Source of the DNA: Euonymus europaeus
Lineage: Eukaryota; Streptophyta; Magnoliopsida; Celastrales; Celastraceae
Reading direction: 5' to 3'
Assembly: GCA_963580455.1 (NCBI GenBank)
Contig: OY756961.1
Location: 7,917,001-7,981,000, forward strand
Length of the DNA: 64,000 nucleotides
The notes beneath the pieces were generated by a model, which had not been told where the DNA came from, did not search any database, and worked only from the letters and a program-made list of their open reading frames with translations. Made by a program: the position numbers and the translations under genes. Positions 22,730 to 33,824 of the stretch are shown piece by piece. The number at the start of each line of letters is the position of its first letter. The first letter of the stretch is position 1.

Positions 22730-23814
22730 TCATCCAAAATAGCTGAGTGCAACAACTTCCAACAACCACGTATTCAGCTTCAACTCATTTTGGATTTGTG
22801 CTTGTGTTTTCACGGGAGTAGTTACTTCTCCAATGATAAGATTTTGGGCCTCATTCATTTTGACTTGCTGAGATGGTTCTAGAGTATCTGGAGTAGGCTC
22901 GCTGCAGGTTATCTCATGTGTATCTAGTTGTCTTTGCCTTGGTGAAGTAGGCTTGTTGCATGTTATCTCATTTGCATCTGTTTGTTGCTGCCTTAATGAG
23001 GTAGGTTTCCTGGAGGCTACCTCAACATGATATGCACTTGCAGATTTTTCTTTGTCAGCACTTAAAGCTCTCAAATCTGATTTATTGTCCTAACATTTCT
23101 TTGTTTGAGATGTTTGTGGAAGTTGTCTCACATCATGTGATTTCTCATGAGCATCACATTGTTTTCCAACAAGATTTTGAAACCTATTTTGAAAAAACCT
23201 TTTCTCCACATTTTCAATGTTAGTCTTTCAAAAAAAAATGATTTAGGCATTCCATATAACTTATAACAGTAAGGTTGTATATGAGCTCTAATTCCACAAT
23301 GATGATAGATGGGAACAAATTTACCTTTATCATATCTTTGAGCATTTTGCCTTCCAACAAATGGTTGTTTGAAAAATGATTGAGCAGTCCTACCAAATTT
23401 ATATGAAATTTCACGCTTTTGATATGAAGAAAATCTATTACCTTGCATATTTACCCTGTTTGGAATGGTGGATCTCTTTTCTTCTTGTTCCAAAGTTTTG
23501 GAAGAACGATGTACAAACTTCACGAAATTTGGAGGAAGGTGTGTATGTGATCCAGTCTTGGAGCTCTCACTTTTTTCATATCTTAAACCAAATGTCTCAT
23601 TTCCCATCATTTGCTTGGCAAGGATATCATGCAATTTGTTAGATCCTGACTTAAACTTGTCAATCTCTGAGCATACCTTTTTTAGCATGTGTTCTCTTTC
23701 GTTTTCTGCCTCAGTGAGGTAGGTTACACTAGAGGTTACCTCAGCTGGATAGAGTGCTTCAAGATCTAGGCTGGCTTTCTTCTTGTAATTCCTTGATTTT
23801 TGCTTTCGCTTCAT
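22730..23814 (-). pseudogene. Copia gag, C-terminal extension with second Cys/His motif and 18-residue repeats
   Basis: The frame 23814-23128 (228 codons) is Lys/Ser-rich with a coiled-coil-like start (SEIDKFKSGSNKLHDIL). It contains a Tyr/Phe/Arg-rich region and ends in a decayed knuckle, YHHCGIRAHIQPYCYKL, where the first Cys is replaced. The next frame (23074-22730) begins MRALSADKEK and carries three tandem copies of an 18-residue unit (EVASRKPTSLRQQQTDAN and two variants). This extension is typical of sirevirus-type gag; its job is unknown. Confidence 0.7.
22862..23023 (-). repeat. Three tandem 54-bp units in copia gag
   Basis: On the minus strand each unit starts GAGRTARCCTS or a variant and encodes 18 residues with E-[VI]-x-x-x-x-P-T at the start. 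A fourth, diverged relative encoding EVTSSVTYLTEAENERE lies separately at about 23692-23742. Confidence 0.75.
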
Positions 23815-24084
23815 TCAGATCTTGAGTGAGATCCCATTTTCTCTGACAAGTTTTAGTTTCTCTTTCTTGCTCTTGACACATTCCTTATAAATATTGGTGT
23901 GGGCTACTTGAAATTCACACATATCATATTCAAAATCACTATCATCTGTAGAGCTTGCCCTAGACTTTTGGTCACCAAAGATTGTCGGACAAGCTACTGA
24001 CGTTTCCTTCTCTTCGTCTTCAGATTCTTCTTCTGTATCATTGCTTTCATATGCTTTTGGCTTCTTTCTCCAATTTTCTCACTC

Positions 24085-24447
24085 TTAAGCAAAGTGTCCG
24101 AATCCTTTGCATTTCAAGCATGGAGTCGATTTAGACTCTTTGCTTTTCTTCTTGGGTTTGTAAGATGAGCACTCCTCTTTCTTGAGCTCCTTTGAATTCC
24201 CGTTCTTCATGAATTTCTTAAAATTTTTCATTAGAAGAAATAATTCATCAATAGTATAGTTAGTTTCATCACTAGAATAAAGAGCAACACCTTTAGATTT
24301 TTTAGGTTTAAGAAAATTTGTCTCAAAAGTTTGTAGAGAGCCAACTAATTCTTCTACCTTATTTTTATCAATGTTTTTGCTCTCTTCGATTGCTGCAACT
24401 TTCATCATAAACCTCTGTGATAAAGATCTGAGAATTTTTCTCACCAC
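24085..24447 (-). pseudogene. gag: Copia gag, N-terminal part with zinc knuckle
   Basis: The 120-codon frame starts VRKILRSLSQRF and has 'VAAIEESKNIDKNKVEELVGSLQTFE', the conserved helix pair of the copia UBN2-type gag. A Lys/Ser/Glu-rich linker follows, then CLKCKGFGHFA, the start of a CCHC knuckle. A stop falls inside the knuckle, after FGHFA. The nucleocapsid would bind element RNA. The motif match to sirevirus/SIRE-type gag is strong; the protein is not intact. Confidence 0.85.
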
Positions 24448-24755
24448 CTTGCTCAGCTCAAACAGTTCTCCAGGAAAAAAATGAGGAAACCTGACTGGGA
24501 AAAATCTTGAGGCTATGAGCGACCATTCTTGAGGAACAATCCACTAATCGCGAATCAAGAGTACAACCATATTTTTGATCTAAGGACATCGCTCTTACAT
24601 CTCATTCAATATTTGTTTCATGCTCACTCAACCCACCAAGATAGAGCTCGCTTTTGAAATCCCCAAAAGAGTTCACCTCAATGAACTACACACGTCTTCG
24701 TAGAGTCCCCAACAATAACAAAATAACCTCATTACAATTCTCTTTTCACACTATT

Positions 24756-24899
24756 TGTAACAACCCAACCTAAATTTCATTAGAAATTTTAAGGGGCTTA
24801 GATCGACACATTTTATAAGGAAATTAAAACAAAATTTAGAACCGAGTTAAGGGAAATCTAAATAGGGTCAAAGTATTTTTTAATAAATTCTACAAGGAA

Positions 24900-24938
<39 letters not shown>

Positions 24939-26711
24939 TTGAAGAGCTCAAGGATCGCTCGAATCGGAGTTGGTAGGAATTTGTGAAGTTAAATACAAAA
25001 ATACAACAATAAATATGATAATGGCAAGGTTGTAAATATAGGTAGGTCTTCATTGTAATTAGGTATTAAGGGTAGGGCTAGTATTGTAAAAGATGGAATA
25101 TAAATTAAAAGATATAAAATTAGGGAGACACGGAAATCGAGAAACCCTAAACAGTTGGGAACCTAAGCTACAGTAGAGGAGAATGACAGCGACGGGACAC
25201 AGGGGGGAGGACTCCGGCTACGATTGATGACGAGGCCCGTACCAAAACGACGAGCTCGAAGCGAGGAAGCCAGCGCCACCATTTTCGTACGGAAAGGGAC
25301 CTGCTTTGTCCATCAATAGGGGAGGAGAAGGTCACGGCCGCAGTCACTGTAAAGCTCGATTCCGTCAACGACTGGTCACCGCTCAGGTAGTTGATGCTCC
25401 CGATAGACTCAGTGGACTGCCCCGCACCCAGCTCCAGCCACCGTGGGCTCCACCGCCTCCTTATCGGCGGTGACCCAGTTTCACTTCTAAACGGGTCTAT
25501 TGTACCCATTCTGTGAGAAAGAGTTGCAACCGGGTCAAACTGACCCGATTGGTTCTAGGGAGGCCTGTTGATCGGTCTTCCTAGTTTGACCCAGATTAAA
25601 TTTTAAATAAAAATAAATATATTTTTATGATGTATAATTATTAATGCATATGAATACGGTTATGAATTTCACGGAATAAATTGCATAGTTGATTTTATTG
25701 GAATTTACAAAAGAGCAGTATGGTAAGTAACATTCCAACTGTGTCACAGGACTATGTATGTACTGAGTTATTAGATTACGATTAATTGTGTATAGGTGAC
25801 CATGTTATGTGATATATGTGCATATCATTATATATTTATTTGTGAGAGGTTATTTGTTGTGCTGTGATCATGAAAGAACGGGTAACGGTTTGATGTTAAT
25901 GACTGTAATGTATTTCATGCTGCATTTCGTGTCACCATGAGCATACACGCATAATAAGGAAAAATAATGTTTTTTAAAACCTGGTGTAACTACTACATAG
26001 GGGGTATACTGGAAAATGACTACAGATGTTTACGAGATGGAAAGGAAAGAAAAGGCAAAAGGTTTTTATGAGGAACAATGTTCTTTGGTAGTACACTGAA
26101 TGAAATCCCGACCGGTTGCTCTGTAGTGGTTTGCCGAGGTTAGGGCCCAAGTACTGGAAAAATGGTTTTATGATGGAAAAGAAATATGTCAAGTGAATTG
26201 TATTAGTTTTCATACACGTGCATGCATGAAGGTTACTTGTTGAGCCTTGGCCCACAGTATCCTGTGATGCAGGTGATGATCTCCTTGATGACTATGCTGA
26301 CCTAATTGTTGATGGTGACGAGACTGATCCTTAAAGGGAGTGCTCATGTGATAGAGGCTAGGATTACAGTAACTATTAATCAATAAGTATTAGTTTCATT
26401 TATGGGATTGAAACTAGCAAGCGTAGATTATTGAAATAAGAGAAGATTCTCAGTACTGGAACATAAAGATTATTAATTGTATGTTTTTATTTATTTAGAG
26501 AATATGGGTTGACGTTATTTTGATTGGAGCATTAATAATTAATTTGGAGAGATTTTTATTGGAAGCTATGTAGTGCATGATCAGGTTATTTTGATGACAA
26601 TTTGAAAGAGGCATGTGTGTATTACCTAGTTGCGATGTAGTGTTGACTATAGGAAGAGTAGTGTTCTGGTTTATGGGACCTGGGCTAGATTCTTTAGTTC
26701 AGGGTGTTACA
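24756..26711 (+). mobile_element. Solo LTR of the Tekay/Del-like family, plus orientation
   Basis: Starts TGTAACAACCCAACCTAAAT and ends TTCAGGGTGTTACA. These ends match, in reverse, the solo LTR at 34238-36054, and the end matches the LTR beside gag at 1642. Length is 1956 bp. No internal coding region is attached. The flanks are ctatt (left) and cttac (right), so the target duplication is degraded or absent. Inside are an AAT microsatellite (24901-24939), a GC-rich island (about 25150-25560) and a short hairpin near 25516-25535. A 113-codon minus-strand frame in the GC-rich part is not a credible gene. Confidence 0.8.
24901..24939. repeat. AAT microsatellite, about 13 units
   Basis: Uninterrupted ataataata run inside the solo LTR. 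Confidence 0.95.
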
Positions 26712-27060
26712 CTTACTCACGATCTCACTCTAATAGTTATTAAAACAATGAGAGAATTTAACAAGAAGCAAGAACAAAAATGACATCAAAACACATGTTG
26801 CTTCAATCAATCTTTTTAAACTTGATGACTGCTACTTATATAGTGCCCCATAATCATCTTGATAAGCTTCTCTAGATTATGATAATATCAGAAAATTATA
26901 TCCTGAAAAATATGTTTAGATAAAACAAAATTCTCCAATTGTGATTGGTCATTTATCCACAAGAGACTCCACATGATACTAAGCAGTTATCCACCAAGTG
27001 CTTTGACTAAAGTAAAAGTCCATTAGATAAAACAAAATACTTCAAACACATCACATACTT
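26712..27060 (-). mobile_element. Copia LTR fragment, right-hand side of the split element
   Basis: Read on the minus strand, this has a TATA box (CACTATATAAGTAGC near 26833-26846) followed by a transcript-leader-like stretch toward 26712, the layout of an LTR. Its orientation and position fit the 5' LTR of the minus-strand copia element, now separated from its gag by the solo LTR. Confidence 0.45.
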
Positions 27061-27892
27061 ATCTCACAATTGCCAATTATGTTTGTTTTTCTTTTTAATT
27101 AAAAAGAAAGAAAAAAAATCAACAGGTTTCAATGTTATTTTTTATTTTGTTCTGTGTATATATATATTTTTCTTTCTAGTTTGAAATTTTCTGTTCAATT
27201 TTCTTTTATAAACAGATACTCTACCAAGGTTAGAACAAGTTGTTAAGTTGCGCATAATTTTTCATCTCTTCAATTGTTAATTTGTAATTTTTAAACTTAG
27301 AAACTCAAGTCTAAATTATAATCAGTTAAGTAGTTGTTAATTGTAGATGTATAGTGATTAGTTCAGTGGTCATGGTTGTGGCTGTACTCTATCGGGTTGA
27401 GGTCGTACAGGTTCAGTGATCGATATGGACTTGGCAGAGGGAGTTCGTCACCTTATACCCCATCCCTATCATAGGTTAATTCTATATGACGATCATTTTT
27501 CCAATTATTGGTCGATGATATATGCGCAGTACATCCATCTTTCTTATCCCCGATCCATCAGACCACACCACCCATTGGTGACTTGCCAATACCATATCCC
27601 TCCACCCACATGCCAATGTCATATCCATATGAACCCAAGACCCAGACCCCCGATATACCCTATAGAAAGACTCCAGCAATACCAGAGAGCATGATGTTTG
27701 ATTGTCCTTATCGCAGACGATTGGGGTTTATGATCCCACGGACTGTCGTATGTGGATACGACCTACAAGTGATTAGTAAATACAATTTTCCTTGTTCTTT
27801 CTAATTTATATTATTTAACTTGATTTTTTTTAGATTTATGCCCGATAGTGTTGGTAGGATGATTACCAACATCATAAATGACAAGTTTGAAA
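27061..27892. other. Unassigned stretch with overlapping Pro/His-rich frames
   Basis: Two overlapping plus-strand frames (27416-27694 and 27508-27804) and one minus-strand frame share about 200 bases of C-rich sequence with repeated ccatatcc and cccaagaccc words. I recognise no domain. It could be the leader of a retroelement or a captured fragment. Confidence 0.3.
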
Positions 27893-28110
27893 ATGTTGGA
27901 AAAATGGTGGTCAACCACTATTTGACCAATAATTATTTAAAACTAATTGAGTATGTTGAATGTAATTTAGTGGATTCTAATCTTCAATATGAATACTAGA
28001 GATTGGAGTTAAAGGTTGTCTAAAACCATTTTTTGGTTGAATGGAAATTGACTCCAAAGTGGTCATGTTAAACATAATATATTGAGTGCAAAATAATAGA
28101 AATGTGGGAA

Positions 28111-28129
28111 TCCCACATTTCATACTTGT
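28111..28129. repeat. Perfect 9-bp inverted repeat
   Basis: AATGTGGGA, one base, then TCCCACATT. Confidence 0.9.
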
Positions 28130-28137
28130 GTTGTGTG

Positions 28138-28159
28138 ACTTGGGTTTATAAACCCAAGT
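28138..28159. repeat. Perfect 22-bp palindrome with a TTTATAAA centre
   Basis: ACTTGGGTTTA followed immediately by TAAACCCAAGT. The centre is a possible TATA box for a transcript starting about 30 bases away on either strand. Confidence 0.9.
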
Positions 28160-28319
28160 GTTGGATATAAGACTTGGGGCCAATGGCACCCAAGCTTTTG
28201 TGAGGGAGAGAGGCTCTACATAAAGGGCTTGGGCTCACTAAAACACACAAACTAAACGTGGAGATGAGGGCAATGGAAAAAAAAAACAACTACAAACTAA
28301 ACATAAGAAATCGTAGAGG

Positions 28320-29390
28320 ACAAACATCTTCAAGAGGTAGATCGCAAGCTGGCAGCTTTGCAGGGGCGGAATATCATTGACGAGATGTGGGAGAGTTCCA
28401 TGACTCCACTATCCAAGGACATTCTCGACATGGAGATACCTCAAGACTTCAGGCTCCCCAACCTTGAGTAGTATGATGGGAGGAAGGACCCCTATGACCA
28501 CGTGATGGGATACAAGTCCATGATGGAATGTCGAGGTGCCTCAGATGCAATTCCATGCAAGGCATTCCCCTCCACACTTATTGGACCAGCTCAAACTTAG
28601 TTCATTAACCGTCTAAGGCATAACATCTATAGCTTCCAAGACCTCTCAAGTAAGTTCAACATTTGATTCACAAGTGCTAAGAAGCCGAATACCACCAACC
28701 AATACATGATGGTAATTGAACATGAGAAAGGAGAGTCATTTCGAGACTTTATAAGGATATTCAACCAGATGAGCTTGAAAATCACAGATGTTCAGATTGT
28801 CGTCACCATTGCCGCTCTGATTAGGACTATCTGACAAGAGTAATTTTGTAATTCATTGTGCACTGATGCAGCCTAGACCATGGATAAATTTCTTGCTAGG
28901 ACTGAGAAGTATATTAAGGCTATTGATTCTCTAAAGTCCTCTCGGTTTGCTATATAAACCTCCCTTCATCAGGGAAAGGACTCCAATGACAAGGGCCATC
29001 GAGAAGGATTAGAATATGGCCGACCAAGCAGTGATAAGAAACCAAAGAGAGAACACAACAAGAGAGGCAACCAGTCCTCCAAAAGGTTTGAGACCGATCT
29101 ATCAGCCCTATACAGCAGCTACACTCCTCTGAGAAAGGTCTTTATTGAGATCGTCGACCAAAACTTAATCAAATGGCTGAAGAAGATGAGGACCCCTCCA
29201 GGGAAGACATCCTCGGATAAGTACTGTTGGTTTCACAAAGTTCATGGCTATGATATTGATGACTGCCAACAATTGAAGGATGAGATTAAGGAGCTCATAA
29301 GAAGGGGCCAACACAGGAAGTACACAGCAAATCAGGAGGAAAAGCGGAGGAGAGATGACATGGAGGATGATGACTGCAGGAGACCATGAA
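28320..29390 (+). pseudogene. gag: Tat gag relic
   Basis: Reads as 'DRKLAALQGR', then 'IPQDFRLPNLE', 'YDGRKDPYDHV' and 'CKAFPSTLIGPAQT', followed by an FxNxLxxxIxSFxxLS-type block and 'EHEKGESFRDFIRIFNQ'. This is the conserved retrotransposon gag core of Tat-like elements. Near the end (29186-29389) is DKYCWFHKVHGYDIDDCQQLKDEI, in two pieces here: a CxxHxxxGHxxxxC-like knuckle with Tyr replacing the second His. The region has several in-frame stops. It would form the particle; no intact product is possible. Confidence 0.8.
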
Positions 29391-29569
29391 GAAGGAAAGA
29401 CTCTCCACATGATAGAGGCACTGCAGGAACAATTTATTTCAATGGGGTTATTATTGGAGGGCTGGTGATAGGAGGAGAAAGCACTTTACTGAGCAGCCGA
29501 CCACAACAAAGAGGGTTAGAAGGGATGAAGAGATCATCACCTTCTTAAAGAAAGATGAGAAAGGCATAC

Positions 29570-29990
29570 AAGTTCCTCATGATAATGCCTTGGTAGTTGA
29601 GGCAGTCATCGCCAACTTCAATGTCTTAAAAATCTTGGTAGACAATGGGAGTGCAGTGGACATCCTGTTTTAACATACCTTCAAAACCATAAATCTATCG
29701 GAGGAGAGGCTCAAACCCACCTCAGTACCCTTGTGTGGGTTCACACAAAAAATCAGTTATACCAAAGGGTATGATAACCCTGCTAGTCATGTTGGGAACA
29801 TATCTCAGAACCATGATGCACATGGTGGACATGCTCGTAGTAGATGTGAAGGCCACCCACAATGCCATTATAGGAAGACCACTGCTGCATAAGTTGAGAG
29901 CTGTAGTCTCAACCTATTGTTTGAAAATGAAGTTTTCCACCTCTAAGGGAGTTGGTGAGGTGAAGGGGAATCAAAAAGCTGCCTAGAGTA
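29570..29990 (+). pseudogene. Tat aspartic protease region
   Basis: The translation shows '[18 protein letters not shown]', then [12 protein letters not shown] with the Asp of the retropepsin triplet (DNG instead of the usual DSG/DTG), and later HNAIIGRPLLHKLRAV and 'KFSTSKGVGEVKG'. These flanks are typical of Tat-type proteases. A frame change near 29750 separates the halves. Confidence 0.75.
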
Positions 29991-30239
29991 CGTACTTCAC
30001 TAAACTTACAGAAAGAAAAAAGGAGAAGATCTCGGTGGGTAGTCTGGATATAAGAGAAGAGGAGAAGAGAGGAGCAAGTAACTGAAACCAGTTGAGATCC
30101 TGTCTGGCTCCGTGAGGAAATTTTACATCGGTTCCCAACTTGGAGAAAAGATGGCCAAAGAGGTAACCCAATTACTCTTAGAGAGTATTGGCACATTTGC
30201 ATGTAATACAAACGAGATGCCTGGTATAATTCCTAGAGC

Positions 30240-30810
30240 CTGACCTATCAAGCAGAAGATAAGGAATTTTGCTTTTGACCGCCAAGAACCGATAAAGGAA
30301 GAGGTAAGAAAGCTAATGGATGTTGATTTCATCCAAGAAGTCTAATATCCTAAATGGATAGTCAATATGGTCATGGTGAGGAAGGTCAATGGAAGGTGAA
30401 GAATATGTGTGGACTTCACTAATTTGAACAAAGCATGTCCTAAGAACAATTACCCATTATAGAAGATTGATCAGCTAGTGGATGCAACTTTGAGAGATAA
30501 ACTCCTTAGCTTCTTGGATGCCTATTCAGTGTACCATCAAATAATAATCAATCCTCAAGACTAGGAAGGTACCTCGTTTATCACCCTAGAAGGCAGATAC
30601 TGCTACAAGGTCATGCCTGTTCAATTAAAGAATGCGGGAGCCACATATCAGAGGCTAGTGAACCACATCTTTATGGACCAGATTGGAAAGTCCATGGAGG
30701 CCTATGTAGATGACATGGTTGTGAAGAGTAAAAAGGCTAAGGATCACTCTACGGACCTGCGCAAAAAGTGTGCTTCAACAGTAGAGGAATTGAGATGAAT
30801 TCTGAAAAGG
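30240..30810 (+). pseudogene. Tat reverse transcriptase relic
   Basis: Shows 'EEVRKLMDVDFIQEV', then a CVDFTNLNKACPKNNYPL block, 'DAYSVYHQI', an open frame from 30613 with NAGATYQRLVNHIF, and the catalytic YVDDMVVKS. At least three stops lie in the first half. A deletion after YVDD shortens the thumb region. Confidence 0.85.
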
Positions 30811-30929
30811 TGGAAGCTTCTTTCAAATGGAGCCACCTCATAATGCCAAGAAAGTCCAAAAATTAATTAGCCGAGCAGCATCACTAGGAAGGTTTCTAGC
30901 ATGGTCGGGAGACAAGTGCTAATGATTTT

Positions 30930-31320
30930 TCTAGGCATTAAAGAAGGTCAAGGAGTTCAAGTGGATAGATGAGTGCCAAAAGGCTTTCAAAAATCTTAAA
31001 GATTGTCTTGGTCAGCCTCCACTCTTGACTTCTCAAAAAGAGGGAGAAGTTTTGTACCTCTACCTAGCAACATGAAAACATGTGGTCAACGCATTACTAG
31101 TAAATGAGGAAGACAAAATGCAAAGATTGGTGTACTACGTCAGCAATGTTATGATATATGCAGAAATGAGATACACACAGGCTGAGAAGCTTTTCCTTTC
31201 ACTAATAGTGGCTTCTCGGAAGTTGAGGCCATACTTTCAAGCCCATACAATAACTGTCTTTACTGATCAGCCACTTAAGAATGTATTCAGAAGCCATACA
31301 CTTCAGGGCGGTTGGTGAAG
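30930..31320 (+). pseudogene. Tat RNase H (first)
   Basis: Recognised by 'ECQKAFKNLKDCLGQPPLL', 'EGEVLYLYLA', the open frame 31082-31318 with LVYYVSNVM, 'RYTQAEKLFLSLIVASRKLR' and 'FTDQPLKNV'. This is the standard gypsy RNase H that follows reverse transcriptase. Confidence 0.8.
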
Positions 31321-31439
31321 TTGGCTATTGAGTTGGGAGAGTTTAACATCAAGTTTCAACCTAGGCAGGCCATCAAGGCACATGTCTTGGCTAATTTTAT
31401 TGTGGATTGCTACAAAGAGACCAACCAAAAAAATGCCAA

Positions 31440-31820
31440 ACCAGAACCCGAGCAATGGTAGTTGTTCGTGGATGGGTCATCAAACCATGAGGGCAGTAGT
31501 GCCGACATTCTCCTCCTTGACCCGAGGGGCATAACCGTGGAACACGCGTTATGGTTCAAATTCAAGGCTTCAAATAATGAAATAGAATATGAGGCAATAT
31601 TGACAGCTAGAAATTAAAAACTTGATTATTAATAGCGACTTGCAGCTTATCATTAAATAAATCGGAGGAGAGTATGAAGCAAAGGGTCCAAATATGATCA
31701 AATATTTAGCTAAGGCAAGAGAATGGATGGAGAGAATCCCAATGGTAGAGGTAAAGTAGATACCAAAAGGGGAAAACTCGAAAGCTGACGTGTTAGCACG
31801 ATTGCCATAAACTTCTTCAA
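31440..31820 (+). pseudogene. Second (archaeal-type) RNase H, Tat hallmark
   Basis: Just after the first RNase H comes LFVDGSSNHEGSSADILLL, then 'HALWFKFKASNNEIEYEAI'. After stops there are traces of the ADVLARL-type end. The DGSSN motif and NNEIEYEA glutamate segment are characteristic of the additional RNase H that Tat-lineage elements acquired. This copy is broken by several stops in its second half. It supports the lineage call more than any other domain here. Confidence 0.8.
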
Positions 31821-31849
31821 CACAGGTGCCTACCTCAGTGCAAGTGGAG

Positions 31850-33090
31850 ATATTGCCATAATAGAGCATTGAGATACAAATATTGGTGGAAGATATTGAC
31901 GAAGATGTGCAACCTGGCTGAACGGACTATATTAGAGAGTTTTTAGAAAACAAAAGGTTGACTAAGGACCGGAACCAGTCAAAAAGCCTCCGAAAAATAG
32001 CAGCTCGATATACTTTGATACGGGGAGAACTGTAGTGGAGATCATTCACACTTCCCTATTTGAAGTGCTTAGCACTCTGGGAGGCAAACTATGTGCTCTG
32101 GGAAGTGTATGAAGAAATTTGTAGAAGCCACTTTGGAACAAGGACTCTAAGTCATAAGGTGTTGAGGTGTATTATTGGCCTACTATGATGAAGGATTCCA
32201 AGAACCTTGTACGGAAGTGTGATAAGTGCTAGAGACACCTGAATGTACCACATGTGCCTTTCTCTAACATTATCCCAATACAAAACCCTTACTCGTTTAC
32301 GCAATGGGGCATGGACTTCCATGGACCATTCGTCCAGATAGCTAGACAGAGGAGGAATGTTATTGTGGCGGTATACTACTTCATTAAATGGATTGAGGTG
32401 GAACCATTAGTTGCTATGTCAAAATAAAAAGTGATGAACTTCATCTAGAGAACCATTGTCTGTAGGTATGGGTTACTAGAAGCCCTGGTGCTACACAATG
32501 GAAGATAATTTGTTAGTAGGAAGATGCACAAGTTCTATGAAAACCTCAGCATTGACATAAGGATCGCCTTGGTAGCAAATCTGCAGGCTAATGGGCAAGC
32601 TTATGTGACTAACCACACTATCCTAGAAGGCTTGAAGAATTACCAACTGTATTGTGGTCATACCACACTACACCTAGGACATCAACAGGAGAAACTCCAT
32701 TCTCCCTTTCCTTTGGAACCGAGGCAATCATCCCGGTCCAGATTAAGGTCTCCTCACTAAGGACGCCAACTTTGACAAGTCAGGGAATAGAGAGCTACTC
32801 CTCAATAACCTTGATCTCCAAGAGAAGACAATAGAGAGTGCAAGGATTCGGACTGTGGCATACAAACAGCGAATTGCTCAGTACTACGACAGACGGATAA
32901 GAGAGAAAAAGTTCTCTGTGGGAGACCTAGTAGTGAGGAAGTTGGAGGCCATAGGAAAAAACCCAGGCAAGCTGATTGAAACCTAGGAAGGACCCACTGG
33001 ATGGTCAAGATTTTGAGAGAAGGCACCTACAAGATTGAAGATCCGGACAAACCCGAGGACATGAGGCCTTGGAATATGGACAATCTTTGA
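31850..33090 (+). pseudogene. Tat integrase relic
   Basis: Heavily broken. Recognisable pieces are a zinc-binding-like stretch around 32090-32240, the core with 'WGMDFHGPF' around 32305-32330, a 'TTPRTSTGETPFSLSFGTEAI' stretch (two pieces, 32650-32730) and the C-terminal 'RIAQYYDRRIREKKFSVGDLV' (two pieces, about 32870-32940). It ends in a 'RPWNMDNLRRYY' block. No open frame exceeds about 80 codons. Confidence 0.75.
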
Positions 33091-33099
33091 AGATATTAT

Positions 33100-33824
33100 G
33101 TTTGAAGTAAATGTAATTGCCTAGAAATAGTGTTTTATTTCGGTAGGTAGGATTTCTCATTTTCAGCATTCCTGTTCTAGTTATCAGTTGATTTCACAAT
33201 GAATAAATTATGGATTTCCCTTTAAAGACATAGCACTGCACTGCATGGTGAGGTTTTTCTCAAATGACATAAAAAATTGGGTAGAAATTGAAAGTTGGTC
33301 AAAGTACAAGTGCCCAACAGATGAACCCAGATGACCATACCAACCAACATTATAGTGCGACATCATCTTAAAACTTATTAGAAGTTTTGAGATAAAAAGG
33401 ATGATGAAATCGAGAAGCCAATGTATACTGACCAGGCTGCACCACCGTATCCCTTCAAACTTAGGAAATGAATAAGTTTTGAACAAGGGAGATAATACCG
33501 AAGAGCTTGGGTATACCGACCAGGATACACCTTTGTATCCCTCAAATAAGATAGGGTATCGAGAAACCCAATCGGACATCATTATATGAAGAAGTTTTTC
33601 AAAATGCTTACTGAAGATACCTGGTTGGACTGACCAACCAGTCATTCCTAGGAATACCAACAAACAATATAAAAAGGGTCAAACTCCTTAAGGTTACCGA
33701 AGGAATGACTGGTTGGACCTGCCGACCAGGGAGTTGCTATGGAAAGCTCTAAGAAGCCTTCTTGGTATGACTGAGAAAAGGAAAAAGTGCTAAAATACCA
33801 CTACTCCTCGGTACAATAGGAAAA
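33100..33824 (+). other. Non-coding part of the Tat element after integrase
   Basis: Tat elements carry a long region between integrase and the 3' LTR. A 151-codon minus-strand frame (33208-33663) lies here, with no recognised domain. The word accgaccagg or a variant recurs several times (for example near 33430, 33515 and 33720). Confidence 0.4.

Larger units (their letters stand above)
22480..24755 (-). mobile_element. Sirevirus-like Ty1/copia element, pol mostly deleted
   Basis: Minus-strand gag (about 24750-22730) is joined almost directly to the last part of the copia RNase H (about 22700-22480), so protease, integrase and reverse transcriptase are missing. Its 5' side was split by the solo LTR at 24756-26711; LTR-like sequence resumes at 26712. 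The gag type (long, with an extended repeat-bearing C-terminus) suggests the SIRE/Maximus group. Confidence 0.75.
27893..28300 (+). mobile_element. Copia-type LTR fragment with two perfect palindromes
   Basis: Starts TGTTGGAAAAATGGTGG, like many rosid copia LTRs, and contains a TATA-like centre inside a 22-bp palindrome (28138-28159). It abuts the truncated gag of the Tat element near 28303. The 3' boundary and orientation are inferred. Confidence 0.45.

Noticed and set aside
24751..26716. Target-site duplication for the solo LTR at 24756-26711
   Set aside because: Flanks ctatt and cttac agree at only three of five positions; not convincing.
27416..27804. Pro/His-rich proteins on both strands
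   Set aside because: Three overlapping frames over the same C-rich DNA with no recognisable domain; kept only as an unassigned stretch.
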